DNA of 64,000 bases from Saturnia japonica (Eukaryota > Arthropoda > Insecta > Lepidoptera > Saturniidae): contig CM065318.1 of assembly GCA_033032175.1 (NCBI GenBank), forward strand, positions 11,036,001 through 11,100,000, in the 5' to 3' direction. Of this stretch, positions 9,846 to 21,219 are shown piece by piece. Position 1 is the first letter of the stretch. Each line of letters opens with the position of its first letter. A program made the translations under genes and the position numbers. A model generated the notes under the pieces. That model saw only the letters and a program-made list of their open reading frames with translations, made no database searches and had not been told where the DNA came from.

Positions 9846-9854
9846 TTTGGAAAA
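9846..9854 (-). other. CSP 5' UTR part of coding exon 1
   Basis: The minus strand reads ttacag|ttttccaaaATG, so a good 3' splice site lies nine bases upstream of the start codon (acceptor AG at 9856-9855). This supports an intron in the 5' UTR. Copy 2: 23687-23695. Confidence 0.65.
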
Positions 9855-9944
9855 CTGTAAGAACCCTTTACTGTAATTGATTGTTGATATAATTGAGATT
9901 ATTATTTCTTATTAAACTATGTATTAATTTTATACATCAAAGGT

Positions 9945-10170
9945 GGCAAACAAGTGTATGACCACCTAATAGTAAACCGCTATCTTAGATTAATTGTACG
10001 CTTGTAATACCACTGGTATCACCAGTGCGCTGCCAACCTTAAACCCCTGTACCTCAAGGAGCGTTGGGAACCCTGTTCACCGCAGGAACAAATACTAGAT
10101 TATTTGGCTGCGATCTTCTGTAGAGTATATGTACTCCACCAGTCAGACTGCCCCAAGTAAAAATAAGTCT
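9945..10170. repeat. Dispersed lepidopteran-type short repeat in CSP intron 1
   Basis: Contains 'taataccactggtatcacca', 'ccgcaggaacaaatactag' and 'ggctgcgatcttctgtagag', phrases that I recall from abundant lepidopteran interspersed repeats. The related start motif occurs at 130-175. Copy 2: ~23786-24013. Confidence 0.4.
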
Positions 10171-10639
10171 CTAAAGAAATTCCTTTGTACCCTATCTGCT
10201 TTAAAATGCAAGATATGTGTAAGAAAATGAAACAAAAACTAATTAATATTTATGTTAAACTACTAATCTTAAATGGATAGTTAGTTTCATATGCAAAAAC
10301 CATTTTTTTAAAATAAACCGGCTTATATAAAGGTACACTATAAATAATGTATTATAACTTTCCTAAAAGTGTACAGTCCTCAATAAGAGAGAAAAAAATA
10401 AGTTGAGAGATTTTTGGAAAAATTGCGCAGCTTCTAAGTGTCCCACCCTGCTGGACAAGGGGTTCTTCTAAAGGCATGTATATAAAAACCACGCCAGCAC
10501 ACGAAGTATTGGCGATTTCAAGAACCGAGAAATTAATAGTTTTTCCTGGATACAATGGTACTTACTATAATAACATTTCTCAAGCATTTAAATTTTCTCA
10601 TGATGTTTTCCTTAATTGTTAGCAGCTAATGAAAACAAT

Positions 10640-10800
10640 TTGATATAGTAAAGGAGACGGATGGATACTCTTTCATACAAACATGGGCCTGGGTAAAAAA
10701 GAGATGTAAAAAATATGAAAACGGTGTAAATTAATTGCTAATACTTTATCAAAGAGTAACTGAAAAAAAGCGGATTTTTTGCAATCTAAAAGCAGAGATT
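10640..10800. repeat. Dispersed repeat also present at 57950-58110
   Basis: 'ggatactctttcatacaaac' then 'gggtaaaaaagagatgtaaa' recurs, diverged, at 57960-58050 ('ccctttcatacatt', 'catgggtaaaaagaaattt'). Family unknown. Confidence 0.4.
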
Positions 10801-11380
10801 TAGGATATTTCGTAAAGGAAAGTCATATTATAAACTTCAATGAAATTATTTTTTAAGTAGAATTAATATTCTATTATTATTATTAGTTTATTATCTTTTA
10901 AAGTTATTAGTTTTCTTATTTTGTTGATTGTGAATTTTAATGATATTGTACGATTTTATAAACAAAAATATATTCGATTTTATAAACCATATTTTAACTT
11001 ATTATATTGTGGGCCCAGAAATACCCGTCTCCGTTACGCGAATTTTGAAAAGTTCGTTGATATATGCCTGGGTTTACCCATGCTGACATCGAACCGATAT
11101 TCTATCACATTTGCAAAAAAGGGGATGAAAATTTGTTTGATAGATATATGAAAATTGGTATTTAGCAAATTAGTAAGAATGGGATATAAAAATATAATAG
11201 TTATATATGTATTATATATGTATGTAAATAGGTATCTATAATATTACACAAGTTAGAACAAAATCCATCAAACAATGAAATTCCTAATAAATCTTCATAT
11301 ATTTTTAAATTTAGTCCCTAGTTTTTATCCACGAATTAGAATAGTAATAATATTTACGTAATCAAACGATAGGTACTCAC

Positions 11381-11403
11381 CATATAGCTTCACTGAATCG
11401 AAT
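11381..11403 (-). other. CSP untranslated exon 1 (predicted)
   Basis: From the initiator at 11403 to a strong donor, ATG|GTGAGTACC, with GT at 11380-11379. The 23-base exon would splice over ~1.5 kb to 9854. It has no other job visible, and the promoter motifs fit. Copy 2: 25224-25246. Confidence 0.6.
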
Positions 11404-11433
11404 GAACAATTAAATCTGTATCGGACTTATATA
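11400..11433 (-). promoter_or_regulatory. CSP core promoter: TATA box and initiator
   Basis: TATATAA on the minus strand at 11433-11427 and the arthropod initiator TCATTC at 11405-11400. The initiator A (+1) is at 11403, exactly 30 bases from the first T of the TATA box. A second initiator-like TCAGT lies at 11396-11392. Copy 2 has the same layout (TATA 25270-25276, +1 at 25246). Confidence 0.65.
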
Positions 11434-12395
11434 GCCAGCAAAGTTACTCAGAGCCTTGGCGGGGGACGAGGATATTATAATATACATACACTAGCTTGAC
11501 GTAGGACGGTAAAAAATTTGTTTCTTTTATTTTCGGTTCCGAATTTTTAATGAGATGTTTTTCTAAATAATTTTAATCTTCGCTTCATAATCGCAACTAA
11601 AATCATTTGTTTGTAAGTTGACACCAGGTTATAATTATTTTTCAGTGAAAAACAACCAAGTGTGATTATGAAAGGTCGTTTTATACCGGATTTGTAATTA
11701 ATACAAACTAAAGGCATCAAATAGGCTATCAAACAAAGATAGACGTATAAATTTAATATACAAAATAAAAAATCCCAAAATGTATTTATAATATTAGGTA
11801 GATTCGTTTACTCATTTATCACCTTTTTGCATTGCTATTATTTAATTTTAAAATAATAGCAAACAGACGCGCCGATAGGCATTGACTTATACCACTTTTT
11901 AAATCAATGCGGAAAGGCAATTTGGAATATCTGTAAATTGATATGTCTATAAAATCAGTCAATGTTATGGCCTATGGATATTTGAGGTGGGAAATACGGT
12001 AATTGAATTACCTACATCGTTATTTAATCAACAAGACGACGATACAGAACCAAAATGTACTATTTTTGGTAAGTTAATAGCTTTTAAAATTGTCTGCCCA
12101 CCCTATCCAGAAACTCTGTGCACGCCGATGTTAACTAACTATTTTTGTGACTGTAGCTGTACAGTTGCGCGAGTCCGACGGATCCAACACATATACTGTT
12201 ACGGTTAGTAATTAATAAATTCGAACCACAAATATTTGAGTATTAAACACCTGTCATAAAACTAACGTCCCTTTTGGCACGTGTTATAATTATAATGTTA
12301 ACCACTGGACCAACGCCGCGCGCTTTAACAAATTATGTATTTGTTGAACTTTGCACAACCGTCGCCACAAAATCAGTCAATGTGTGTTAACAGTA
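11434..12395. other. AT-rich upstream region of CSP
   Basis: No gene recognised. The 73-codon frame at 11987-12208 has no known similarity and differs between the two copies by a frame-neutral change only. Copy 2: 25277-26238. Confidence 0.4.
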
Positions 12396-12399
12396 TGTC

Positions 12400-13030
12400 A
12401 GTCAGTGCATATTACAGTATTAAGCAATATCAATTAGTTTCACAGATCAGTTACCAAGCCGGTTGTGAGGTAGAAAACAGTATGTCAGGCGGAGTAGCAC
12501 AATGTATGTTAACAGGATGTCAGGCAATATTTAACAGTATGTCAGGCAGAGTAGCGTTAGTTTCACAGATTAGTTACAGGCTGCCTGCGGGGCAGCAATC
12601 ATTCAAGGTTTGTTAACTATATGTAAACAATTTCAGATATCTGTTAGAGTTACAGATCAGTTACCAGACCGCATGCGGGGCAGCAATTAGTGATTGTATG
12701 CTAACTATATGTTAACCATTTCAGGTATTAGTTAGAGTTATACAGATTAGTCACCAGGCCGCCTGCGGGGCAGCAACCAACCAATAAATGTTAACCATTT
12801 CAGTTAACAGTTAGTTTCAGAGATCAGTTTCCAGACCGCTTGCGGGGCATCGAGAAGTTAATTATACCAATCAGTGTATATTAACTGTTGTAGTTATCAG
12901 ATAGTTTCAGGGATCAGTTTCCATGCCACCTCCGGGGTAGTAAGTAGAGATAACCAGTACAGTCTGTGTACGTTATTACACTTCAGTTAACAGAGTTTTA
13001 GAATATCAGTAATTTGACAACCTATGGGGC
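12400..13030. repeat. Degenerate tandem repeat, ~85-bp unit, copy 1
   Basis: Five to six diverged units built on 'cagatcagttaccag', a CCGC-TGCGGGGCAGCAA segment and a 'tatgttaaccatttcag' segment. Cores occur near 12444, 12567, 12653, 12743, 12822 and 12912, so spacing is 80-90 bp after the first longer step. The first part also repeats a shorter 'cagtatgtcaggc' motif. It ends ~90 bases before the retroelement. Copy 2: ~26243-26873. Confidence 0.8.
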
Positions 13031-13130
13031 AGTTAAAGTTCAGACAAGTTCATTCAGACTAGAAATAAGAACCAGTTTCATATAACAGTTAATCAACATA
13101 AGACGCAGGAACGCGAGGCATGAGGTGGCT

Positions 13131-13748
13131 GGGGCACTAGTCTGGAACCTCCTCGTGGTCTGCTCCGGGGGCAACGTCTGTCCTTATGACTGGCGGCTAA
13201 AACCAGACCGACGGCGTCTTTCCCCTGTACCCCTCTGCTTTATAAGAGGAGACAGGGGATTTCGCAAGAGTCCGCCCACTTAGGTTCACCCACTACAAAC
13301 TGACTCGTCTTTGACGGCGGAAGAGGAAGAAACCTTAAAAAATTGAGAGGATAGACCTCTATAAAAAATCGCTGACGGTGGTGGTGAAAACCACCTTAAA
13401 AAATCACGGACGGACAGTGGGTGGATAAAACCATCCTTTAAAAAATCACGGCCGGATGGTGGAAGACAACCACCTTAAAAAATTACCCAGGAAGACAACC
13501 TCATTAAAAAATTACTAGAGGAGGTGGAAAAAACTACCATTATAAAAAATCAAGGACCGGCAGTGGAGAAAACCACTTTAAAAAGTTACGAGGGTTGAGG
13601 ATGAGCATTTCGTTAAAAAATCAAAGCCGGAGTGTACATACGGAGGGGTATCGAATGACGGCAAGGAGGAGACCTCTATAAAACCCAATGCCGGATGGGC
13701 GGGGGACGGGCTGGGTTTATTCTCCTCCTTCCCGTGCCAGGCCGAACC
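13131..13748 (+). mobile_element. Non-autonomous R1-type retroelement, copy 1 (cut by gap)
   Basis: Left ~618 bp of the element seen complete at 26974-27871, preceded by the same target sequence GCATGAGGTGGCT (13118-13130). Copy 1 keeps 'ggggcaacgtctg' near 13170, which matches the related LINE better than copy 2. Confidence 0.85.
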
Positions 13749-13848
13749 NNNNNNNNNNNNNNNNNNNNNNNNNNNNNNNNNNNNNNNNNNNNNNNNNNNN
13801 NNNNNNNNNNNNNNNNNNNNNNNNNNNNNNNNNNNNNNNNNNNNNNNN
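13749..13848. other. Assembly gap (100 N)
   Basis: Exactly 100 N bases, the usual placeholder for a gap of unknown size. It cuts the 0.9 kb retroelement of copy 1. After it come 41 bases (13849-13889) that I could not match elsewhere, then copy 2 begins. Confidence 0.99.
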
Positions 13849-15176
13849 AGGTATACAAAAGTTAAAGAAGAGTGAAAAAGTACGTGAATTGCCATTTAAA
13901 CTTTGAGTTCAAACATTGCTGAGAATTTATTTCTATCTGCGGCATAGTTCAACATTTCTAACTTTTAATATGCAAATATGTTACAACTTTGTTTCAAAGC
14001 GTATGCAGTTAACATACCAGGCATGCAGCCCACCTGATTGTAAGTGGTCACTGCAGCCTTGTATATGCAATTTCAAAATTAATAGTTCCGGGTAAGTCAT
14101 AATAGGTTACTATTCCTGAGGACAGAGTTGGAATACCTCGTGTGTTATCGCGTTACCAACCACAACAGCCTTCGAACAGGAACATAGCAGCGCGAGTATA
14201 ACTGCTGCTTTGTGGCGGTAGTGTTGCAGCAGTCGTACCTTGCAATATTCTACCATAAAATATCAGAGTGCCTAGCTATGTTGCCATTCTACAATCGTTA
14301 ACGTTTATAAAAATGAAATAATAATATTTTACATATATAATTTTCTAGTAACTTCGTTCCTCACTACCGCACAATATTGATTGTGTTTATTTTACTACAA
14401 TTTTATGTGATCATAGTATTTAAATAGTTATGCACGCGTATCGCTAGAGTAGCAAACCCTGGTCATATTCAGAGCTCCTTGTTATAATACAAGACTATTT
14501 TTTAAATAAAAGAGAACAAACTTCAATGATATTACAAATATCTTTATTATTAAATTTTACACTAAAGGAATTACAATATAGGAGGTTCGTGGTGTATCTT
14601 CGAACTACAAGGTCCAATGCCAATGAAATGAAAATGAGTCCACCCTTGAGGTATCTTCTTTCCAACGAAAAAAATAAACATAAACAAAGAATTTATGGCT
14701 GAACCATACAAAAAAAACATTCGCATTGAGTAACGGCACATTCTAAAAAATTGTGGCGAAAGCATGTTACATCGAGGAGAACGTATGTAAAATTTATCCT
14801 ACGTGCAAATACAACACAACAAATACACCTGTAAAATCTCGCGCATGAGTTTTAATTTTTTTTTCAATCTGAAATTTAGGCTACGATATGATAATCAGGC
14901 TAACAAGGCCGAGGGGCCCTATTCAAAAACAAAGCCGCGATTGGCTTTTACAGCTTTACCGGGCTTGGGGGCGAGCGCTTAAGGCACTCAGCCGCGAAAG
15001 CGAGATCCGTCGCGATCATTTTTTTTTTAAATCTTAGTAAACGAGTCTTCGTGTTCGGTTGTCCAACACCATTGCACATTTTTATGTAATAAGTTATAGA
15101 GTGGACTAAGTATAGAAGAAGCAGCCGGTACAAAATTACGATAGTAGTTAATTAGTCCCAAAAACTACTGAAGTTG

Positions 15177-16053
15177 CGATAAGTTGCTGGGCTTGGAGGC
15201 ATCAGCGATAGGTTTGACTTTAACATCTGACTTCTGAATACCTTTTTTGTCAATAATGTGACCTAGATAACATATTTCGGTTTTGAGAAATTCACATTTA
15301 TTTTTTTGTACAGTAAAACCTGCCTCTTGTAACCTCTGGAGGACGATATCGACTCGCTGTAAGTTCTGGGCTATGAACTACATATAAGGACGTCATCCTG
15401 AAAGCAAAGGATTCTGTCTAACCCAGCTAGTACGCGTTCCATTGCTCGTTGGAATATGGCCGCGGCACTGGATATACCAAATACAAGTTCAGTGAAACTG
15501 AATAAGCCGCGATGGTTACATTTTGAGAATTTAGCGAGTCATGTGAGCCATCTGAGAGAACTAATTGATCGTAGGCCATAGATAAATCATTTTTTGAATA
15601 AATAACTCCCTGAATTTAATCTAGAAAAGAGGTTATTTAAGGTGGGTATAGGGTACTACCACTAGATGTTTGTTTATAGTGAAGGAATAATCAGCGCACA
15701 GCCTTATGTTTCCATCTTTTTTAGTACGGGTACAACTGGGGAAGTATACTCAGAGTATTCAACAGGTACCAATATGCCAACGGTGAGTAGACGATCGATT
15801 TCGTTATTAAATTTCTCCTTCAGGGCAAAGAATGGAGGCCTCGTTTTAAAAAAATGCGTTTAAAGCCGGGTTTGAGATGTAGGTCGACTTTATACTTATT
15901 AAAACAATCCAATTCGCCCGAGAAAAGTTTAGGAAATTTATTTATTATATTTTTGATTGATAAATAGTCCGGCTCATTGATATATCTCACGGAATTTGAA
16001 GAAGTTAGTACTAAATAAAAAAAAAACAAATAAAATCGCGGCCAAGAAGTGGA
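15177..16053 (-). pseudogene. Ty3/gypsy reverse transcriptase remnant, copy 2
   Basis: Allelic copy of the 1290-2190 remnant with the same frame breaks. It lacks the ~23 bp tandem segment found near 1640 in copy 1, which accounts for the offset change from 13887 to 13864. Confidence 0.85.
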
Positions 16054-16312
16054 GTTTCCCTATAGTACACGATAAAAAAACTACGGAAATTTTCGATTCC
16101 TAGGGAGGATACCGGTAAGCAAATGAATCTTGCCATATTTTTTTTAGATCTGACTACACTGTTAGCCTTAGGAGCCCTAAAGCCGCTGCGGCTTTTACAG
16201 CTTCACCGAATTTGGGGGCGAGTGCAAAAGGCACTCAACCGCGAAAGCTCCCCACGCCCGTCCTCGTCGTATATATAAGTACTATGTTTATGCGGCACGG
16301 CGCGGCGCGGCG

Positions 16313-18994
16313 CACATTGGACTGAAATCGGAGCTTCCCTTTCATAGGATTTTAGAAAAATTAAATATGTTATTTCATAGTTTTAAGTATACAGTTTTGT
16401 CAAAACAGTCATATCATTGTATAATTTAGCAATTTCAAGCTTTATTTTTACCTTCTACACCATATAAAATGGACTTGTAAATTTAAAATGTATGAAAATG
16501 GATTTTCTTTTCGTCATAACTTTTTTGGGTTTTGAGTTGTAAAACTGAAACTTATACATATCGTTACTGGGGTGGTAACGAACCCTCAAGATCTTTCACC
16601 TTGACCCCGGGCGTCCCCATTCAACAGATATTTGTTGATGAAAATTTCATACTTTGATGACATTGTATTGAGGTGAAATCATCAATCTGTAGGTTTATTT
16701 TCGACCTGAATGTTACAGGTATCGATTAATAAAGTTACCCATTTACCCTACCGCTTCGTTTTCATTATCTTTCAAAAATACGATTCAGAATTAGTTTTAA
16801 AAATTCAATATACCTATTTTTCTTTATTAAAAGTTGTACATTACCTATAAATTTGGACTATCCACTTAAATTAACACCAATTATCATTAATAAATTACCA
16901 ATTTAGCAATTTCAAGCTTTATTTTTACCTTATATACCAAATAATATTGACTTGTAAATTTTATATGTATGAAAATGAACTTGCCTTTCTTAATAACTTT
17001 TTTTGTTTTCAATTAAAAAGCTGAAACTTATACGTATCGTTACCGAGGTGGTAACGAACCCTTAGGCCTTTTGACATTGAGCCCAGGCGTCCCCGTTCAA
17101 AAGATATGAATTAATTGTTGAAAGGGGAATTGCTGCATTGCAGCCAACTGCTGTCAATGATACAAATGTGAAACACAGACTTCATATGACCATGATAGAT
17201 GGTAAGATAACTTCATATCTTTCAGATACCTCAACAACAGTATGTGATATTTGTAAAGTGAGTCCGAAAGATATGAATGCCATCGACTTGATATCGCGAA
17301 GAACTCATTCTGAGGATATTTCTAAGTATGGCCTATCTTCCCTCCACGCCTAGATTAATTACATGGAATGCGTATTGCATATTGCGTATCACCTAGATTT
17401 CAAAAAATGGCAAGCCAAAGGAGACGATTTAAAGCAACTAGTAGATAATAAGAAAAAGATTCTTCAAGAAAAGTTTCGAGATGAAATGGGACTGCTTGTA
17501 GATATAGTAAAACAAGGTGCGGGAACGACCAAGGATGGGAACACCGCAAGAAGGTTTTTTGCAAATCCTCAAGTAACTGCACAGATCACTGATGTTGATG
17601 AAGAGCTCATCAGGAGATTTGCGGTGATTCTTCAGGTAGTCTCATGTGGAAAGTTTGTTGATGTGGAAAAGTTCCGGCAATATTGTTCTAAAACAGCTCA
17701 TAAATATGTCGAGTTATATCAGTGGTATTATATGCCTTCCAGCGTGCATAAATTACTCATGCATGGTTCAGACATAATTGAGCATAATAACTTTATCCCA
17801 ATTGGCAAACTTTCTGAAGAGGCTTCTGAAGCACGCAATAAAGATTTTAAAAATTTTAGAGTATTCCACTCTAGAAAAATTAGTACAATTACAACAAATG
17901 AGGATATTATCCATAGTTTGTTAATAACTTCTGACCCATACCTGTCCAGCATCAGACCTAAGATAAGACAACTTAGCCATTAACAGCTATCAGATGAAGC
18001 TAAATTGTTATTGGTAAATTCTACATCAGATAAAGAAAATATAGAGTTTGTAGATGTAAGAAATTTGTGTGACTCTGAGTAATGTATGAGTTGTAATTAA
18101 ATAGGTATCATCGGAACTATATGTATATCATAATTTATAATATCATAATTTTGTTACAAAATATTTTTATATATTTGGAATTTACATTTACATCATCTCT
18201 TTAGAGGTACTGTTGAAATCGATAAGTTAAAATGAATATAAGGTCTCATGTTATTTACACTGCTTTCATTTAGAATCCTAATCTAGCCCCAGAAATAACT
18301 GTTTAATCTTTTATGACAAACATCAATATCAACGAAACAAATAAACTAATTACCCTAATTAGCAAAATCAAGACATTTTGGTACAAATGTGGAACAAAAA
18401 CAATCAAGAATAGTAGCAGGTAATGATAATTGGTGTTAATTTAAGTTTATAGTGCAAATTTATAGGTAATTTACAACTTTTAATAAAGAAAAATAGGTAT
18501 ATTGAAATTTTAAAACGAATTCTGAATCGTATTTTTGAAATCGAAGCGGTAGGGTAAATCAGGGGTAACTTTATTAATCGATACCCGTAGGTAGCATTCA
18601 GGTCGAAAATAAACCTACAGATTGATGATTTCACCTCAATACAATGTCATCAAAGTATGAAATTTTCATCAACAAATATCCGTTGAACGGGGACGCCCGG
18701 GGTCAAGGTGAAAGATCTTAAGGGTTCATTACCACCCCAGTAACGATATGTATAAGTTTCAGCTTTACAACTCAAAACACAAAAAAGTTATGACGAAAAG
18801 AAAATCCATTTTCATACATTTTAAATTTACAAGTCCATATTATATGGTGTAGAAGTTAAAAATAAAACTAGAAATTGTTAAATTATACAATGATATGACT
18901 GTTTTAACAATACTGTATACTTAAAACTATGAAATAACATATTTCATTTTTCCAAAATCCTGTGAAGGGGAGGCTCCGATTTCAGTCCAATGTG
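16313..18994 (+). mobile_element. Transib DNA transposon, copy 2 (2682 bp)
   Basis: Allelic copy of 2451-5133 with the same termini and the same CGGCG target duplication (16308-16312 and 18995-18999). Sharing of the insertion site confirms that this is one insertion seen twice. Confidence 0.92.
17138..17983 (+). pseudogene. Transib transposase, C-terminal part (copy 2)
   Basis: Same reading frame and same TAG stop (17351-17353) as copy 1. The encoded protein differs at a few residues, for example histidine for arginine near the start of the second open part, arginine for lysine in ELIRRF, and glutamine for leucine in LYQWYY. Zinc-pair and glutamate motifs are unchanged. Confidence 0.88.
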
Positions 18995-19438
18995 CGGCGC
19001 CACAATACTCTCCTGCCGAGATTGTTACTACGATCGACAGTGGTTTGGAAATGTCATCGTTCGCTCGCTGCTCGTCTTTATCGTACGGTGCATTGTATCT
19101 TTGTCTACCTCTACAGGATAAGGTGTGGCAACAGAGGTCGACACTGGTGTCATGCGGCACAGTACATTTAGCAGCAACCTATTCGAGCAACTTAATCTCA
19201 AGGTACCCACTCATTCGGTACGATTACCTCAAACATATTTCATATACCACCTGTCAATAATATAATAATATAATGTGACTAGAAATCATCCCTAAATTAG
19301 AATGTGCAGGCATCGTAATGAATGTTGCATCTACTTAGACATATTACCTACATGATAATATGAATAAATTTAAGAAGTTGCTGGGTGAAGTTTAGTTTTT
19401 ACTCTAGTTTTTATATAAGAATTTATATTTGATCATTC

Positions 19439-19492
<54 letters not shown>

Positions 19493-19814
19493 GTGCATGT
19501 TTAAAATTTCATGAGTAAATGTTGTGCAAAATTAGTTATAGGATGTGTTATTTGTGCTATCACCTTTTTAATAAAATAAAATAATGTGACCTTGTAGTAT
19601 CCGAAGTGTAGACTTGACATCGAGCGGAGTTACTAAAACCGCTTCGTAGTTAGTTACAAAATTGGTGTTGTTAAATGAGCTGCTACAGTGTATTCATTAC
19701 AACTGAATAACCCATCGGCATATTTTAACGTTACTATTTATGTTTATTATAATAAGTTTTTATATGACCTTTTTACGTCAAAATTTATTATTTTAATCAT
19801 ATCTTCTTCATACC

Positions 19815-20673
19815 TGTAGCGACATCTGTCGTCACAACTGACGCATCCCATTTCTGACAACCGTTGGACAGCTGCCCGCCAGACGTAACACCCGTCTGGT
19901 CGGAGGACCTCCCTATTCTATGGCGGATGAGGAACTTTTCTCTCTGTTCCTCACTTCCGCTAAACTGGTGACCCCGACGTGATTGTCAGCGCAGTCTTCG
20001 CAAAGCTACGTCATCGTGACGTCATCATCCCTTCCTCAAGCTTTCGAGCAGCGAGTCATACAGCCAGCCAGCATCCACGGCTACTACGGGTATCCTGACC
20101 ATCAGCATGCAGAGGACGCGCATTCCTGGTCAGCGCACACACACAGCCTTCTCAGCGACCTTGGCACAGCACACTGCACTTCGGCCGGTCAGCAAGCAGT
20201 GACGCACTTCTCTCCTGGTCGACGCAGCAGCCAGCCACTACGCAGCACCCAGCACAACTCCGACTCACTGGAGCATTCATGCAGCATCACCCCGACTCAC
20301 TGGGGCATCACCGCAGACAAGTTCCGACTCACCGTGAACTATGCGGCATCTGGTTCCGACTCACTGGAACATTCCACTGGCCCGGCAAGCATCACAAGAT
20401 GTATGGACGACTCAACCTGCTATCGACCTCCGGTCTCGGAGGGGAGTGATGTAGCGACATCTACATAGCGACACACAGCGACATCTATCGAGCCACATAC
20501 GACGCATCCTGCATCGCGCTTTAGAAATTAACTCTTCGATTGAGTGTATATACAAGAACCCGACTACAACCGTTGGGCAGCTGCCCGCCAGACATAACAC
20601 CCGTCTGGTCGGAGGATCCTCCCTTTTCTATGGCGGATGAGAAACTTTACTCTATGTTCCTCATCTTCGCTAA
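19815..20673 (+). mobile_element. TRIM-like miniature LTR retroelement, copy 2
   Basis: Allelic copy of 5972-6830, flanked by the same ATACC (19810-19814 and 20674-20678). The 5' LTR reads gtagcgacatctgtcgtc here, slightly closer to the 3' LTR than copy 1. Confidence 0.85.
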
Positions 20674-21219
20674 ATACCCTTGCCCCACCTAACTAGAATC
20701 ATCGGCACATGTTTTCCTCTTACACTTTCTTCTATCATTATAATCATCTTAGTACTTACATTTTTCATACGCATTTAATTCTATAGACAATCTATCCATA
20801 CCTTCTTTGGCCTTCCTCTAATCCTATATCCATCTATCTTCATATCTTCATCAATATTATAATCATATATCTCATTAAAACGAATAAGCAATTTTAATTT
20901 ACTTCTCATGTTTATAATTTATTTTTAAATTAATTGTGTGTTGGATTCCAGTAGATATTAGTATAACCTTAATTTAGACATGGATATTTGAATGAACATA
21001 GCATAATTTAAATGATAGATATGAAAGTAGTGTGTAAGTAAATAAAAAACCAAAATTAATATTATCATTACAAAGTTTTATTTTTATTTTTGTACCGGAA
21101 ACTGTAGATGTGGACGATGAAGGTAACAAATTTTGGGTAATTTGTGCAAAAAAGAAAAGAAAATATTACTATTGTGCAGAATCTGTTTTTATGTGCAATT
21201 TACACTTCTGATGTCTGAC

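Larger units (their letters stand above)
1..13748. repeat. Large duplicated block, copy 1
   Basis: This block and 13890-27589 have the same order of every element (gypsy remnant, Transib, TRIM, CSP gene, tandem repeat, start of a 0.9 kb retroelement) and are almost base-for-base identical. Differences are scattered substitutions, homopolymer changes and a few indels, such as ~23 bp near 1640 and 18 bp near 5790 present here but absent from copy 2. The block is already homologous at base 1, so its true left end may lie outside the window. It stops at the N gap, in the middle of a retroelement that copy 2 shows complete. I infer two unmerged haplotypes; a recent real duplication is the alternative. 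Confidence 0.95.

Noticed and set aside
12400..13030. CRISPR array
   Set aside because: Repeats are degenerate, lack uniform unique spacers and lie in an insect genome context. The hairpin array at 27164-27518 was rejected as CRISPR for the same reasons.
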